A DNA stretch of 6,540 nucleotides from Bacteroidota bacterium (GTDB taxonomy: Bacteria > Bacteroidota > Rhodothermia > Rhodothermales > UBA10348), in the NCBI GenBank assembly GCA_004356265.1, contig SMXK01000013.1:1-6540 (forward strand). Direction: 5' to 3'. Below, in pieces: positions 1-4,260 of the stretch. A model generated the notes under the pieces. The model made no database searches and had not been told where the DNA came from. It saw only the letters and a list, made by a program, of their open reading frames with translations. The number at the start of each line of letters is the position of its first letter. The first letter of the stretch is position 1. Both the position numbers and the translations under genes were made by a program.

Positions 1-25
1 AGAAATTTAGAGTCTAAGTAGAACG
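1..25 (+). other. Upstream leader or end of the preceding gene
   Basis: These 25 bases precede the rplB start. In the conserved cluster order rplW (L23) should lie directly upstream. One frame reads GAA ATT TAG at 2-10, which would fit the last two codons and stop of an L23 protein, but stops also occur in the other two frames (taa at 15-17, tag at 19-21), so this cannot be decided from so few bases. No SD sequence is visible in front of the rplB ATG; the start context is gtagaacg. Confidence 0.35.
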
Positions 26-853
26 ATGGCTATTAGAAAATTAAAGCCGGTAACTCCGGGCCAGCGCCACAGGTCAGTATCGGCGTTCGAGACCATTACA
101 GTTTCGAAACCTGAGAAAAGCCTTTTGGCACCACTTACCAAAAAGGCTGGTCGGAATAATAACGGGCGTATCACGGTTCGTCATAAAGGCGGCGGGCATA
201 AGCGACGTTATCGGATTATCGATTTCAAACGCAACAAATTTGGTATTCCAGCTCGTGTTGCTACGATCGAATATGATCCGAACCGCTCATCCAGAATTGC
301 GCTTCTCGTTTATGCAGACGGTGAAAAGCGATACATTATTGCCCCGAACGAGGTTACTGTTGGGATGACGCTGATGAACGGCCCTGATGCACCGCCAGAG
401 GTTGGAAACTGTTTGCCTCTCACTAATATTCCTGTTGGTACGTACGTACACGCGATTGAAATGAAACCGGGAAAAGGCGCGCAGCTTGCGCGTAGCGCCG
501 GTACTTTTGCGCAGTTCACTGCTAAGGAAGGAAAGTATGCGATTTTGCGGCTCCCTTCCGGTGAGACCAGAATGGTCGAAGCTAAGTGTATGGCCACGAT
601 CGGGACGACTTCCAATCCTGACCACATGAATATAGATATCGGAAAAGCTGGCCGAAAACGCTGGATGGGTGTTCGCCCCAAAACACGTGGCGTTGCGATG
701 AACCCGGTCGATCACCCGATGGGCGGTGGTGAAGGCAAGGCCTCAGGCGGTCACCCTCGATCGCCAACCGGTGTGCCTGCAAAAGGATTTAAAACGAGAA
801 AGAAAAACCGTGCATCGGATAAGTTCATTATCCGTCGCCGCAATCGTAAATAA
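26..853 (+). CDS. rplB: 50S ribosomal protein L2 (uL2)
   Basis: L2 is a primary 23S rRNA-binding protein needed for subunit association and for shaping the peptidyl transferase region. The 275-residue product matches the usual family length (273-277). Visible landmarks are GRNNNGRIT (42-50), GGGHKRRYR (55-63) and EYDPNRS (82-88) in the N-terminal OB-fold region, MKPGKGAQLARSAGT (146-160) in the SH3-like domain, and MNPVDHPMGGGEG starting at residue 225. His230 aligns with E. coli His229, the residue long discussed for peptidyl transfer; the second His of the E. coli HPH motif is Met here, as in Bacteroidota. The SGGHPRS stretch after it is also Bacteroidota-like. The ATG at 26 gives the standard MAIRKLKP start; there is no SD. 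The stop is only 2 nt before rpsS, which suggests translational coupling. Confidence 0.99.
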   Translation: MAIRKLKPVTPGQRHRSVSAFETITVSKPEKSLLAPLTKKAGRNNNGRITVRHKGGGHKRRYRIIDFKRNKFGIPARVATIEYDPNRSSRIALLVYADGEKRYIIAPNEVTVGMTLMNGPDAPPEVGNCLPLTNIPVGTYVHAIEMKPGKGAQLARSAGTFAQFTAKEGKYAILRLPSGETRMVEAKCMATIGTTSNPDHMNIDIGKAGRKRWMGVRPKTRGVAMNPVDHPMGGGEGKASGGHPRSPTGVPAKGFKTRKKNRASDKFIIRRRNRK

Positions 854-855
854 GT

Positions 856-1137
856 ATGGCTCGATCACTAAAAAAAGGTCCATTCATTCACTACAAACTG
901 CAACGCAAAGTGGATGCATTGAACCAGTCAGGAAAGAAGAAGGTTATAAAAACCTGGAGTCGGGCATCGATGATTACGCCTGAATTCGTCGGATATACCT
1001 TTGCCGTCCATAATGGTAAAAACTTCATTCCGGTGTACATCACAGAAAACATGGTTGGCCATCGACTCGGTGAGTTTTCCCCTACACGGAATTTCCGTGG
1101 ACATGCAGGCAGCAAGAAAGACAGTAGAGGGCGGTAA
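856..1137 (+). CDS. rpsS: 30S ribosomal protein S19 (uS19)
   Basis: S19 sits in the head of the small subunit, partners S13 and contacts the A-site finger of the large subunit. The 93-residue product has the canonical start MARSLKKGPF, then WSRASMITPEFVG (34-46), HNGK (52-55) and the family signature region MVGHRLGEFSPTR (66-78), ending in a basic GSKKDSRGR tail. Length is typical (about 90-93). The start follows the rplB stop after 2 nt and has no SD, so a ribosome finishing L2 probably re-initiates here. A 15-nt near-palindrome (arms CACGGAA and TTCCGTG around one T, 1085-1099) lies inside the gene and is probably fortuitous. Confidence 0.99.
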   Translation: MARSLKKGPFIHYKLQRKVDALNQSGKKKVIKTWSRASMITPEFVGYTFAVHNGKNFIPVYITENMVGHRLGEFSPTRNFRGHAGSKKDSRGR

Positions 1138-1152
1138 ACGCGGATATATAAA

Positions 1153-1545
1153 ATGGAAGCAAGAGCGATACGTAAACATATTCGGAGTTCTCCACGGAAG
1201 TTGAGGACGGTAATCAACGTGGTTCGAGGAGAACGCGTTTCTGATGCATTAAATACCCTTAACTTTCTGCCACAGAAGGTTACGCGTGATGTGAAGTTGA
1301 CTATTTTGTCGGCTGTTCACAACATGATTGACCAGCACTCTGACGAGCGGATTGATGAATCAGAATTGATCGTGAGCATGATCAAGGTTGACGAAGGTTC
1401 TCGGTTAAAGAGATTCCGCCCTGTTTCGAGAGGACGCGCGCACCGGATTCTGAAAAGAACTGCTCACTTGACAGTGGTAGTTTCACGGCCGGGCACCGAG
1501 GATTTGGAAGAATCGGACGGTGCAGGAGAGCAGGATAACGACTGA
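1153..1545 (+). CDS. rplV: 50S ribosomal protein L22 (uL22) with acidic C-terminal tail
   Basis: L22 binds 23S rRNA and extends a long beta-hairpin into the nascent-peptide exit tunnel, where macrolides and arrest peptides act. The 130-residue protein has the globular region with SSPRKLR (12-18) and VRGERVSDALN (24-34), and the tunnel hairpin at about 78-106 including KRFRPVSRGRAHRILKR. The core ends near residue 112, as in E. coli L22 (110 aa). The last 15 residues (116-130) form an extra tail with eight Asp/Glu and no Lys/Arg, unusual for a ribosomal protein; it would project at the solvent side near the tunnel exit. The start lies 15 nt after rpsS behind A/T-rich sequence without an SD. 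The stop is TGA, the only one among the complete genes here. Confidence 0.98.
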   Translation: MEARAIRKHIRSSPRKLRTVINVVRGERVSDALNTLNFLPQKVTRDVKLTILSAVHNMIDQHSDERIDESELIVSMIKVDEGSRLKRFRPVSRGRAHRILKRTAHLTVVVSRPGTEDLEESDGAGEQDND

Positions 1546-1572
1546 TCACACTCACGAATAAAACTTTAGTCA

Positions 1573-1587
1573 GCAGACTCAATCTGC
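1573..1587 (+). repeat. Small hairpin in the rplV-rpsC spacer
   Basis: GCAGA (1573-1577) and TCTGC (1583-1587) can form a 5-bp stem with a 5-nt loop in the 62-nt spacer between rplV and rpsC. An 8-nt direct repeat, CACGAATA, occurs on either side (1553-1560 and 1587-1594). The stem is short enough to arise by chance and has no T-tract, so it is not a terminator; it could be a minor processing or spacing element. Confidence 0.25.
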
Positions 1588-1607
1588 ACGAATAGACCAA
1601 AAAATCA

Positions 1608-2369
1608 ATGGGTCAGAAAACACATCCGATAGGATTTCGACTTGGCATTATCCGGGGCTGGTATTCAAACTGGTACGCAGATAGAGACTTTGCCGACAAG
1701 ATTATAGAAGACGAGGAGATTCGTACGTATCTCGGAGCTCGTTTGAAACGAGCGGGCCTTAGCCGTGTCGTTATCGAACGCACTCCGAAACGTATTATTC
1801 TAACGCTTCATACCAGTCGCCCTGGCGTTGTAATCGGGCGTGGTGGCACAGAGGTTGAGAAACTTCGCGAGGAGATTAAGAAACTCACGAAAAAGGATAT
1901 ACAGATCAACATCAACGAGATAAAGCGACCAGAACTGGATGCAAGTCTCGTAGCCCAAAACATTGCTCAACAGCTGGAAGGAAGGGTTTCCTTTCGTCGG
2001 GCCATGAAGCAGTCGATCACCGCCGCCATGAGAATGGGTGCTGACGGGATTCGTATCAAGGTTTCCGGGCGTCTTGGCGGCGCTGAAATGAGCCGTTCCG
2101 AGCAGTACCTGGATGGGCGTGTACCGCTGCATACTATTCGTGCCGATATCGACTACGCTACGGGTACTGCGTACACTGTATATGGAACGACCGGTGTGAA
2201 AGTCTGGATCTACCGGGGCGAAATCATTGGTAAGCCGGATCTGAGTCCGAACGTTGCGGCACAGAGGCATCAGATGCAGCAGATGGAGCCGGAGCGGGGG
2301 CGCATGCGTCGACGGGGTAACAGGAGCGAGAAAGACCGTGGCGCAGATCGTCGTAATCGTAAAAATTAG
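1608..2369 (+). CDS. rpsC: 30S ribosomal protein S3 (uS3)
   Basis: S3 is in the 30S head at the mRNA entry channel and contributes to helicase activity with S4 and S5. The 253-residue protein opens with MGQKTHPIGFRLG. It contains a type II KH RNA-binding domain whose loop is GRGG (77-80), then the C-terminal domain with RVSFRRAMK (126-134) and GRLGGAEMSRSE (154-165). From about residue 209 (KPDLSPN) a 45-residue Arg-rich tail extends past the fold, making it about 20 residues longer than E. coli S3 (233 aa); such tails are common in Bacteroidota. The start is preceded by gaccaaaaaatca, with no SD, and it is the only gene here with T at -3. Two chance-level inverted repeats lie inside the gene (GCTCGTTT/AAACGAGC at 1737-1753 and GGAAGGAA/TTCCTTTC at 1976-1995). 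Confidence 0.99.
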   Translation: MGQKTHPIGFRLGIIRGWYSNWYADRDFADKIIEDEEIRTYLGARLKRAGLSRVVIERTPKRIILTLHTSRPGVVIGRGGTEVEKLREEIKKLTKKDIQININEIKRPELDASLVAQNIAQQLEGRVSFRRAMKQSITAAMRMGADGIRIKVSGRLGGAEMSRSEQYLDGRVPLHTIRADIDYATGTAYTVYGTTGVKVWIYRGEIIGKPDLSPNVAAQRHQMQQMEPERGRMRRRGNRSEKDRGADRRNRKN

Positions 2370-2386
2370 AAAGAAACCAGGGATAA

Positions 2387-2402
2387 CACTCTGTTTGGAG
2401 TG
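2387..2402 (+). repeat. Small hairpin in the rpsC-rplP spacer
   Basis: CACTC (2387-2391) and GAGTG (2398-2402) form a possible 5-bp stem with a 6-nt loop in the 56-nt spacer, 23 nt before the rplP start. There is no following T-run. Chance cannot be excluded. Confidence 0.25.
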
Positions 2403-2425
2403 ACAAACCAGGAAGGTAAGTAGAT

Positions 2426-2851
2426 ATGTTAATGCCCAAGCGCGTCAAGCGTCGTAAAGTCCAGAAAGGTCGCATCAAAGGAGTCGCTCAGCGCGGCACC
2501 ACTGTATCCTTCGGAGATTTTGGCATCAAGACGCTTGAAATCGGACGTATTACGAGTCGGCAGATAGAAGCTGCTCGTATCGCCATGACTCGAAAGATGA
2601 AAAGAGCGGGTAAAGTGTGGATCAGAATATTTCCGGATAAACCGATCACCAAGAAGCCTGCGGAAACCAGGATGGGTAAAGGAAAGGGGTCTCCCGAATA
2701 TTGGGTGGCTCCGGTTCGCCCCGGACGGATTCTATTCGAAGTAGGTGGCGGGATCGATTTCGAACTTGCCAAAGAAGCGATGCGGTTAGCACAGCATAAG
2801 CTTCCGGTAAAAACCAAGGTTGTAATCCGGCCGGATTACAAAGCTCATTAG
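2426..2851 (+). CDS. rplP: 50S ribosomal protein L16 (uL16)
   Basis: L16 binds near the A-site tRNA and the peptidyl transferase centre and organises 23S helices late in assembly. The 141-residue product has the standard MLMPKRVK start, FGIKTLE (32-38), RQIEAARIAMTR (45-56), WIRIFPDKPITKKPAETR (65-82) and MGKGKGSPEYWVA (83-95). Arg82 corresponds to E. coli Arg81, which is hydroxylated in some bacteria. An alternative in-frame ATG lies at 2432, but the first is preferred: MLMPKR is a common family start, and the partial SD-like AGGAAGG (2410-2416) lies 9 nt upstream of it. The last codons (Val132 to Lys139) are written in a perfect 22-nt palindrome, described separately. Confidence 0.98.
   Translation: MLMPKRVKRRKVQKGRIKGVAQRGTTVSFGDFGIKTLEIGRITSRQIEAARIAMTRKMKRAGKVWIRIFPDKPITKKPAETRMGKGKGSPEYWVAPVRPGRILFEVGGGIDFELAKEAMRLAQHKLPVKTKVVIRPDYKAH
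2820..2841 (+). repeat. Perfect 22-nt palindrome at the 3' end of rplP
   Basis: The sequence from 2820 to 2841 is its own reverse complement: the left arm TTGTAATCCGG (2820-2830) is mirrored exactly by CCGGATTACAA (2831-2841). As RNA it can form a 9-bp stem closed by a GGCC tetraloop. It overlaps codons Val132-Lys139 of L16 and ends 7 nt before the stop codon. The bases that follow are moderately T-rich (gactttacgcttttag) but contain no continuous T-run, so it is a poor intrinsic terminator. As DNA it also resembles a dimeric protein-binding site, although no such factor is known here. The function is unknown. Confidence 0.7.
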
Positions 2852-2870
2852 ACTTTACGCTTTTAGTACC

Positions 2871-3074
2871 ATGACGGCCAAAGAAATAAGAGAACTAAGC
2901 TCGGAAGAAATCGCGGAACACATTCGCGACGAACAGGAGCAACTTACACTCCTGCGATTTCAACATGAAATCGCAGACCTACAGAATCCTATGGTTCTGC
3001 GTGATAAAAGGAGACTGATCGGAAGACTCAGTACCATCCTGAATTCGCGGAAATCGGAAGAACTCACCAATTAA
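2871..3074 (+). CDS. rpmC: 50S ribosomal protein L29 (uL29)
   Basis: L29 is a small two-helix protein at the tunnel exit beside L23, where trigger factor and the signal recognition particle dock. The 67-residue product (family 60-75) shows MTAKEIRELSSEEI at the N-terminus, a first helix to about residue 35, NP (39-40) at the turn, and the conserved second helix LRDKRRLIGRLSTIL (43-57). The start is 19 nt after rplP without an SD, with A at -3. The coding sequence is rich in self-complementary segments: 2952-2976 (10 bp), 2982-2999 (7 bp), 3014-3032 (5 bp) and the junction element from 3063. The 8-mer TCGGAAGA occurs three times (2901, 3019, 3054), in different codon frames. Confidence 0.97.
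   Translation: MTAKEIRELSSEEIAEHIRDEQEQLTLLRFQHEIADLQNPMVLRDKRRLIGRLSTILNSRKSEELTN
2952..2976 (+). repeat. Perfect 10-bp inverted repeat inside rpmC
   Basis: CTGCGATTTC (2952-2961) and GAAATCGCAG (2967-2976) are exact complements separated by the 5-nt loop AACAT, giving a strong RNA hairpin in the middle of the L29 coding sequence. A second copy of the right-arm core, GAAATCGC, lies upstream at 2907-2914, so the left arm could pair with either. Both copies encode Glu-Ile-Ala, so the direct repeat itself may reflect the protein; the complementary arm does not follow from that. Confidence 0.7.
2982..2999 (+). repeat. 7-bp hairpin inside rpmC
   Basis: CAGAATC (2982-2988) pairs with GGTTCTG (2993-2999) through six Watson-Crick pairs and one G-U, with a CTAT loop. 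It begins 5 nt after the 10-bp hairpin, so the two could stack in the mRNA. Alone it is within chance expectation for a 6.5-kb sequence; it is listed because of its position in a cluster. Confidence 0.4.
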
Positions 3075-3120
3075 CGAATAGCGAAAGGTAGTTGGTGAGG
3101 AACGGAATACGGCTCACCAA
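3063..3120 (+). promoter_or_regulatory. Three-armed alternative-stem element at the rpmC/rpsQ junction
   Basis: Arm 1 CTCACCAATTA (3063-3073), arm 2 TAGTTGGTGAG (3089-3099) and arm 3 CTCACCAA (3113-3120) are present. Arms 1 and 2 pair over 11 bp (one G-U) with a 15-nt loop; arm 2 can instead pair with arm 3 over 8 perfect bp with a 13-nt loop. The two stems exclude each other. Arm 1 covers the last three L29 codons and the first two bases of its TAA, so a ribosome terminating there would block stem 1-2 and allow stem 2-3, which ends 14 nt before the rpsQ start. There is no T-run after either stem, so any control would act on translation, RNA stability or pausing. The pairing is seen directly; the regulatory role is inference. 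Confidence 0.5.
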
Positions 3121-3134
3121 GCCCGAAAGAGAGA

Positions 3135-3401
3135 ATGGAATCAGCACAGAATAGAAACGCTCGTAAAGAGAGAACAGGTGTCGTAGTCAGCGCGAAGATG
3201 GATAAGAGCATTCTAATCGCCATTAAGCGCCAGGTAAAACATCCCATCTACGGCAAGTTCATTAAGAAAACAACGAAGTTGATGGCTCACGATGAGAACA
3301 ATGAAGCCGGTGAAGGTGACACGGTTCGCATCATGGAAACCAGGCCAATCAGCAAGAACAAATGCTGGCGGATGGTTGCGATCCTAGAGCGAGCGAAATA
3401 G
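3135..3401 (+). CDS. rpsQ: 30S ribosomal protein S17 (uS17)
   Basis: S17 is an early-assembling OB-fold protein of the 30S body that binds 16S rRNA helices 7 and 11. The 88-residue product has RKERTGVVVSAKMDKS (10-25), VKHPIYGKFIKKTTK (34-48), AHDENN (51-56) and the family signature GDTVRIMETRPISKNK (61-76). HPIYGKFI and ISKNK..WR closely resemble Bacteroidota S17; Cys77 replaces the Arg often found there. The start has only weak purine-rich sequence (gagaga) upstream. The 60-nt leader back to rpmC contains the alternative-stem element, so rpsQ is the gene most likely affected by it. rpsQ is the last gene of the S10-operon part. Confidence 0.98.
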   Translation: MESAQNRNARKERTGVVVSAKMDKSILIAIKRQVKHPIYGKFIKKTTKLMAHDENNEAGEGDTVRIMETRPISKNKCWRMVAILERAK

Positions 3402-3407
3402 ATCGCT
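3392..3407 (+). repeat. Weak hairpin across the rpsQ stop codon
   Basis: AGCGA (3392-3396) and TCGCT (3403-3407) can form a 5-bp stem with a 6-nt loop containing the rpsQ TAG stop. The spacer behind it (3402-3453) is A/T-rich but shows no clean T-tract. This is the border between the S10-type and spc-type gene blocks, where some bacteria terminate and restart transcription. I see no convincing terminator or promoter here. Confidence 0.2.
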
Positions 3408-3438
3408 AAATAGATATTTACTGCATTAAAGAATATTC

Positions 3439-3443
3439 AGGAG
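3439..3443 (+). promoter_or_regulatory. Shine-Dalgarno sequence of rplN
   Basis: AGGAG at 3439-3443 stands 10 nt before the rplN ATG. A second AGGAG (3447-3451) is only 2 nt from the ATG and too close to serve. With rplX, this is one of only two starts in the window with a recognisable SD; it marks the first gene of the spc block and may give independent initiation there. Confidence 0.6.
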
Positions 3444-3453
3444 AACAGGAGCG

Positions 3454-3822
3454 ATGATTCAGCAGGAGTCAAGACTTAAAGTAGCTGATAACAGCGGAGC
3501 TAAAGAAGTCCTCTGTATCCGGGTCCTCGGTGGCAGTGGCCGTCGATACGCCCGTGTTGGTGATCAGATAGTCGTCACAGTAAAATCCGCTATTCCCGGT
3601 GGAAACGTTAAGAAGGGGGAAGTGTCGCGTGCGGTAGTGGTGCGTACGAAAAAGGAATACAAACGTGTCGATGGTTCATATATCAGATTTGATGAGAACG
3701 CCGCGGTTCTGTTGAATCCGCAGGGTGAACCGCGAGGCACACGAATTTTTGGTCCCGTTGCAAGGGAGTTGCGCGAACGTCAGTTCATGCGCATAATATC
3801 TCTTGCTCCGGAAGTACTTTAA
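3454..3822 (+). CDS. rplN: 50S ribosomal protein L14 (uL14)
   Basis: L14 lies at the subunit interface, forms intersubunit bridges with 16S rRNA and is the docking site of the silencing factor RsfS. The 122-residue length is standard. Landmarks are MIQQESRLKVADNSGAKE (1-18), IRVLGGS (22-28), VVTVKSAIPGGNVKKGEV (40-57), then VVRTKK (62-67), DGSYIRFDENAAVLLN (73-88) and GTRIFGPVARELRE (95-108). The LAPEVL end matches Bacteroidota L14 closely. It opens the spc-type block and has a usable SD 10 nt upstream, unlike most of its neighbours. Confidence 0.99.
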   Translation: MIQQESRLKVADNSGAKEVLCIRVLGGSGRRYARVGDQIVVTVKSAIPGGNVKKGEVSRAVVVRTKKEYKRVDGSYIRFDENAAVLLNPQGEPRGTRIFGPVARELRERQFMRIISLAPEVL

Positions 3823-3833
3823 TCAAATATCGC

Positions 3834-3856
3834 ACATCGCCTTATATGAGGCGTGT
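3834..3856 (+). repeat. Hairpin in the rplN-rplX spacer
   Basis: CGCCT (3838-3842) and AGGCG (3849-3853) pair around the 6-nt loop TATATG. The stem can extend by ACA (3834-3836) with TGT (3854-3856) if T3837 is bulged. It lies 13 nt upstream of the strong rplX SD. There is no T-run after it, so it is unlikely to be a terminator; it could present or protect the ribosome binding site. Confidence 0.4.
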
Positions 3857-3869
3857 TACAGTATAAACG

Positions 3870-3875
3870 AAGGAG
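3870..3875 (+). promoter_or_regulatory. Strong Shine-Dalgarno sequence of rplX
   Basis: AAGGAG at 3870-3875 is 8 nt upstream of the rplX ATG, near ideal spacing and the best SD in the window. The rplX start has C at -3, whereas eight of the fourteen starts have A there. The contrast suggests rplX uses a different initiation context from its neighbours. Confidence 0.65.
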
Positions 3876-3883
3876 AATAACTC

Positions 3884-4240
3884 ATGCCAAGGACGAAGAA
3901 TCAGCAGAAGAAGCTGCATGTTCGTAAAGGCGACATGGTGCGGATCCTGACAGGAAACGACAAAGGCAAAGAAGGGAAAATCCTTCGTGTTTATCGCAAG
4001 ACAGACAGAGTCATTGTTGAAAGTGTCAATGTACGTATTCGGCATACACGGCCTAACCAGCTTCATCCGCAGGGCGGTCGAATCGAACAGGAGGCTGCGA
4101 TTCACATATCGAACGTGGCTCCGCTGGATAGTAACGGAGACGCGACAAGAGTCGGCCGCAAGAGGATCGAAGATCCGGAAACAGGCAAAGGTCACTGGGT
4201 GCGTGTTGCTCAGACGACAGGTGAAGAACTCGACAGCTAG
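3884..4240 (+). CDS. rplX: 50S ribosomal protein L24 (uL24)
   Basis: L24 is an assembly initiator that binds the 5' end of 23S rRNA and reaches the tunnel exit. The 118-residue product is somewhat longer than E. coli L24 (104). The KOW motif spans roughly residues 13-40, with VRKGDMVRILTGNDKGKEGK (13-32), followed by the family segment with HTRPNQ and GGRIEQEAAIHISNVAP. The C-terminus VGRKRIEDPETGKGHWVRVA resembles the eubacterial domain, with a short acidic end (GEELDS). The ATG at 3884 is fixed by the strong SD AAGGAG and by the standard distance to the KOW motif. rplE follows after 20 nt. Confidence 0.98.
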   Translation: MPRTKNQQKKLHVRKGDMVRILTGNDKGKEGKILRVYRKTDRVIVESVNVRIRHTRPNQLHPQGGRIEQEAAIHISNVAPLDSNGDATRVGRKRIEDPETGKGHWVRVAQTTGEELDS

Positions 4241-4260
4241 TCGAAAAGAAGAATCTTACA

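Noticed and set aside
438..449. Three tandem GTAC units forming a 12-nt palindrome in rplB
   Set aside because: They encode conserved L2 residues (GTYVH region) and are within chance expectation for a short palindrome; no further copies or structure nearby.
478..492. GC-rich hairpin CGCGCA/TGCGCG with a 3-nt loop in rplB
   Set aside because: It lies in the strongly conserved GAQLARSAGT coding segment and is only 6 bp; explained by codon choice for Ala/Arg/Gln.
287..715. Long open frame on the minus strand opposite rplB
   Set aside because: It overlaps the certain L2 gene fully, has no recognisable protein features and is the usual antisense shadow of a conserved coding region.
2842..2870. 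Intrinsic terminator after rplP, using the 22-nt palindrome as stem
   Set aside because: The following sequence has scattered T's but no continuous T-run next to the stem, and the conserved cluster continues directly with rpmC.
3396..3415. Direct repeat AAATAGAT twice around the rpsQ stop
   Set aside because: Eight-base repeats in A/T-rich sequence are common by chance and no third copy or function is apparent.
3402..3453. Possible promoter for a separate spc operon in the A/T-rich spacer before rplN
   Set aside because: I could not find a -35/-10 pair with proper spacing or a Bacteroidota-type TTG / TAnnTTTG pair; A/T richness alone is not evidence.
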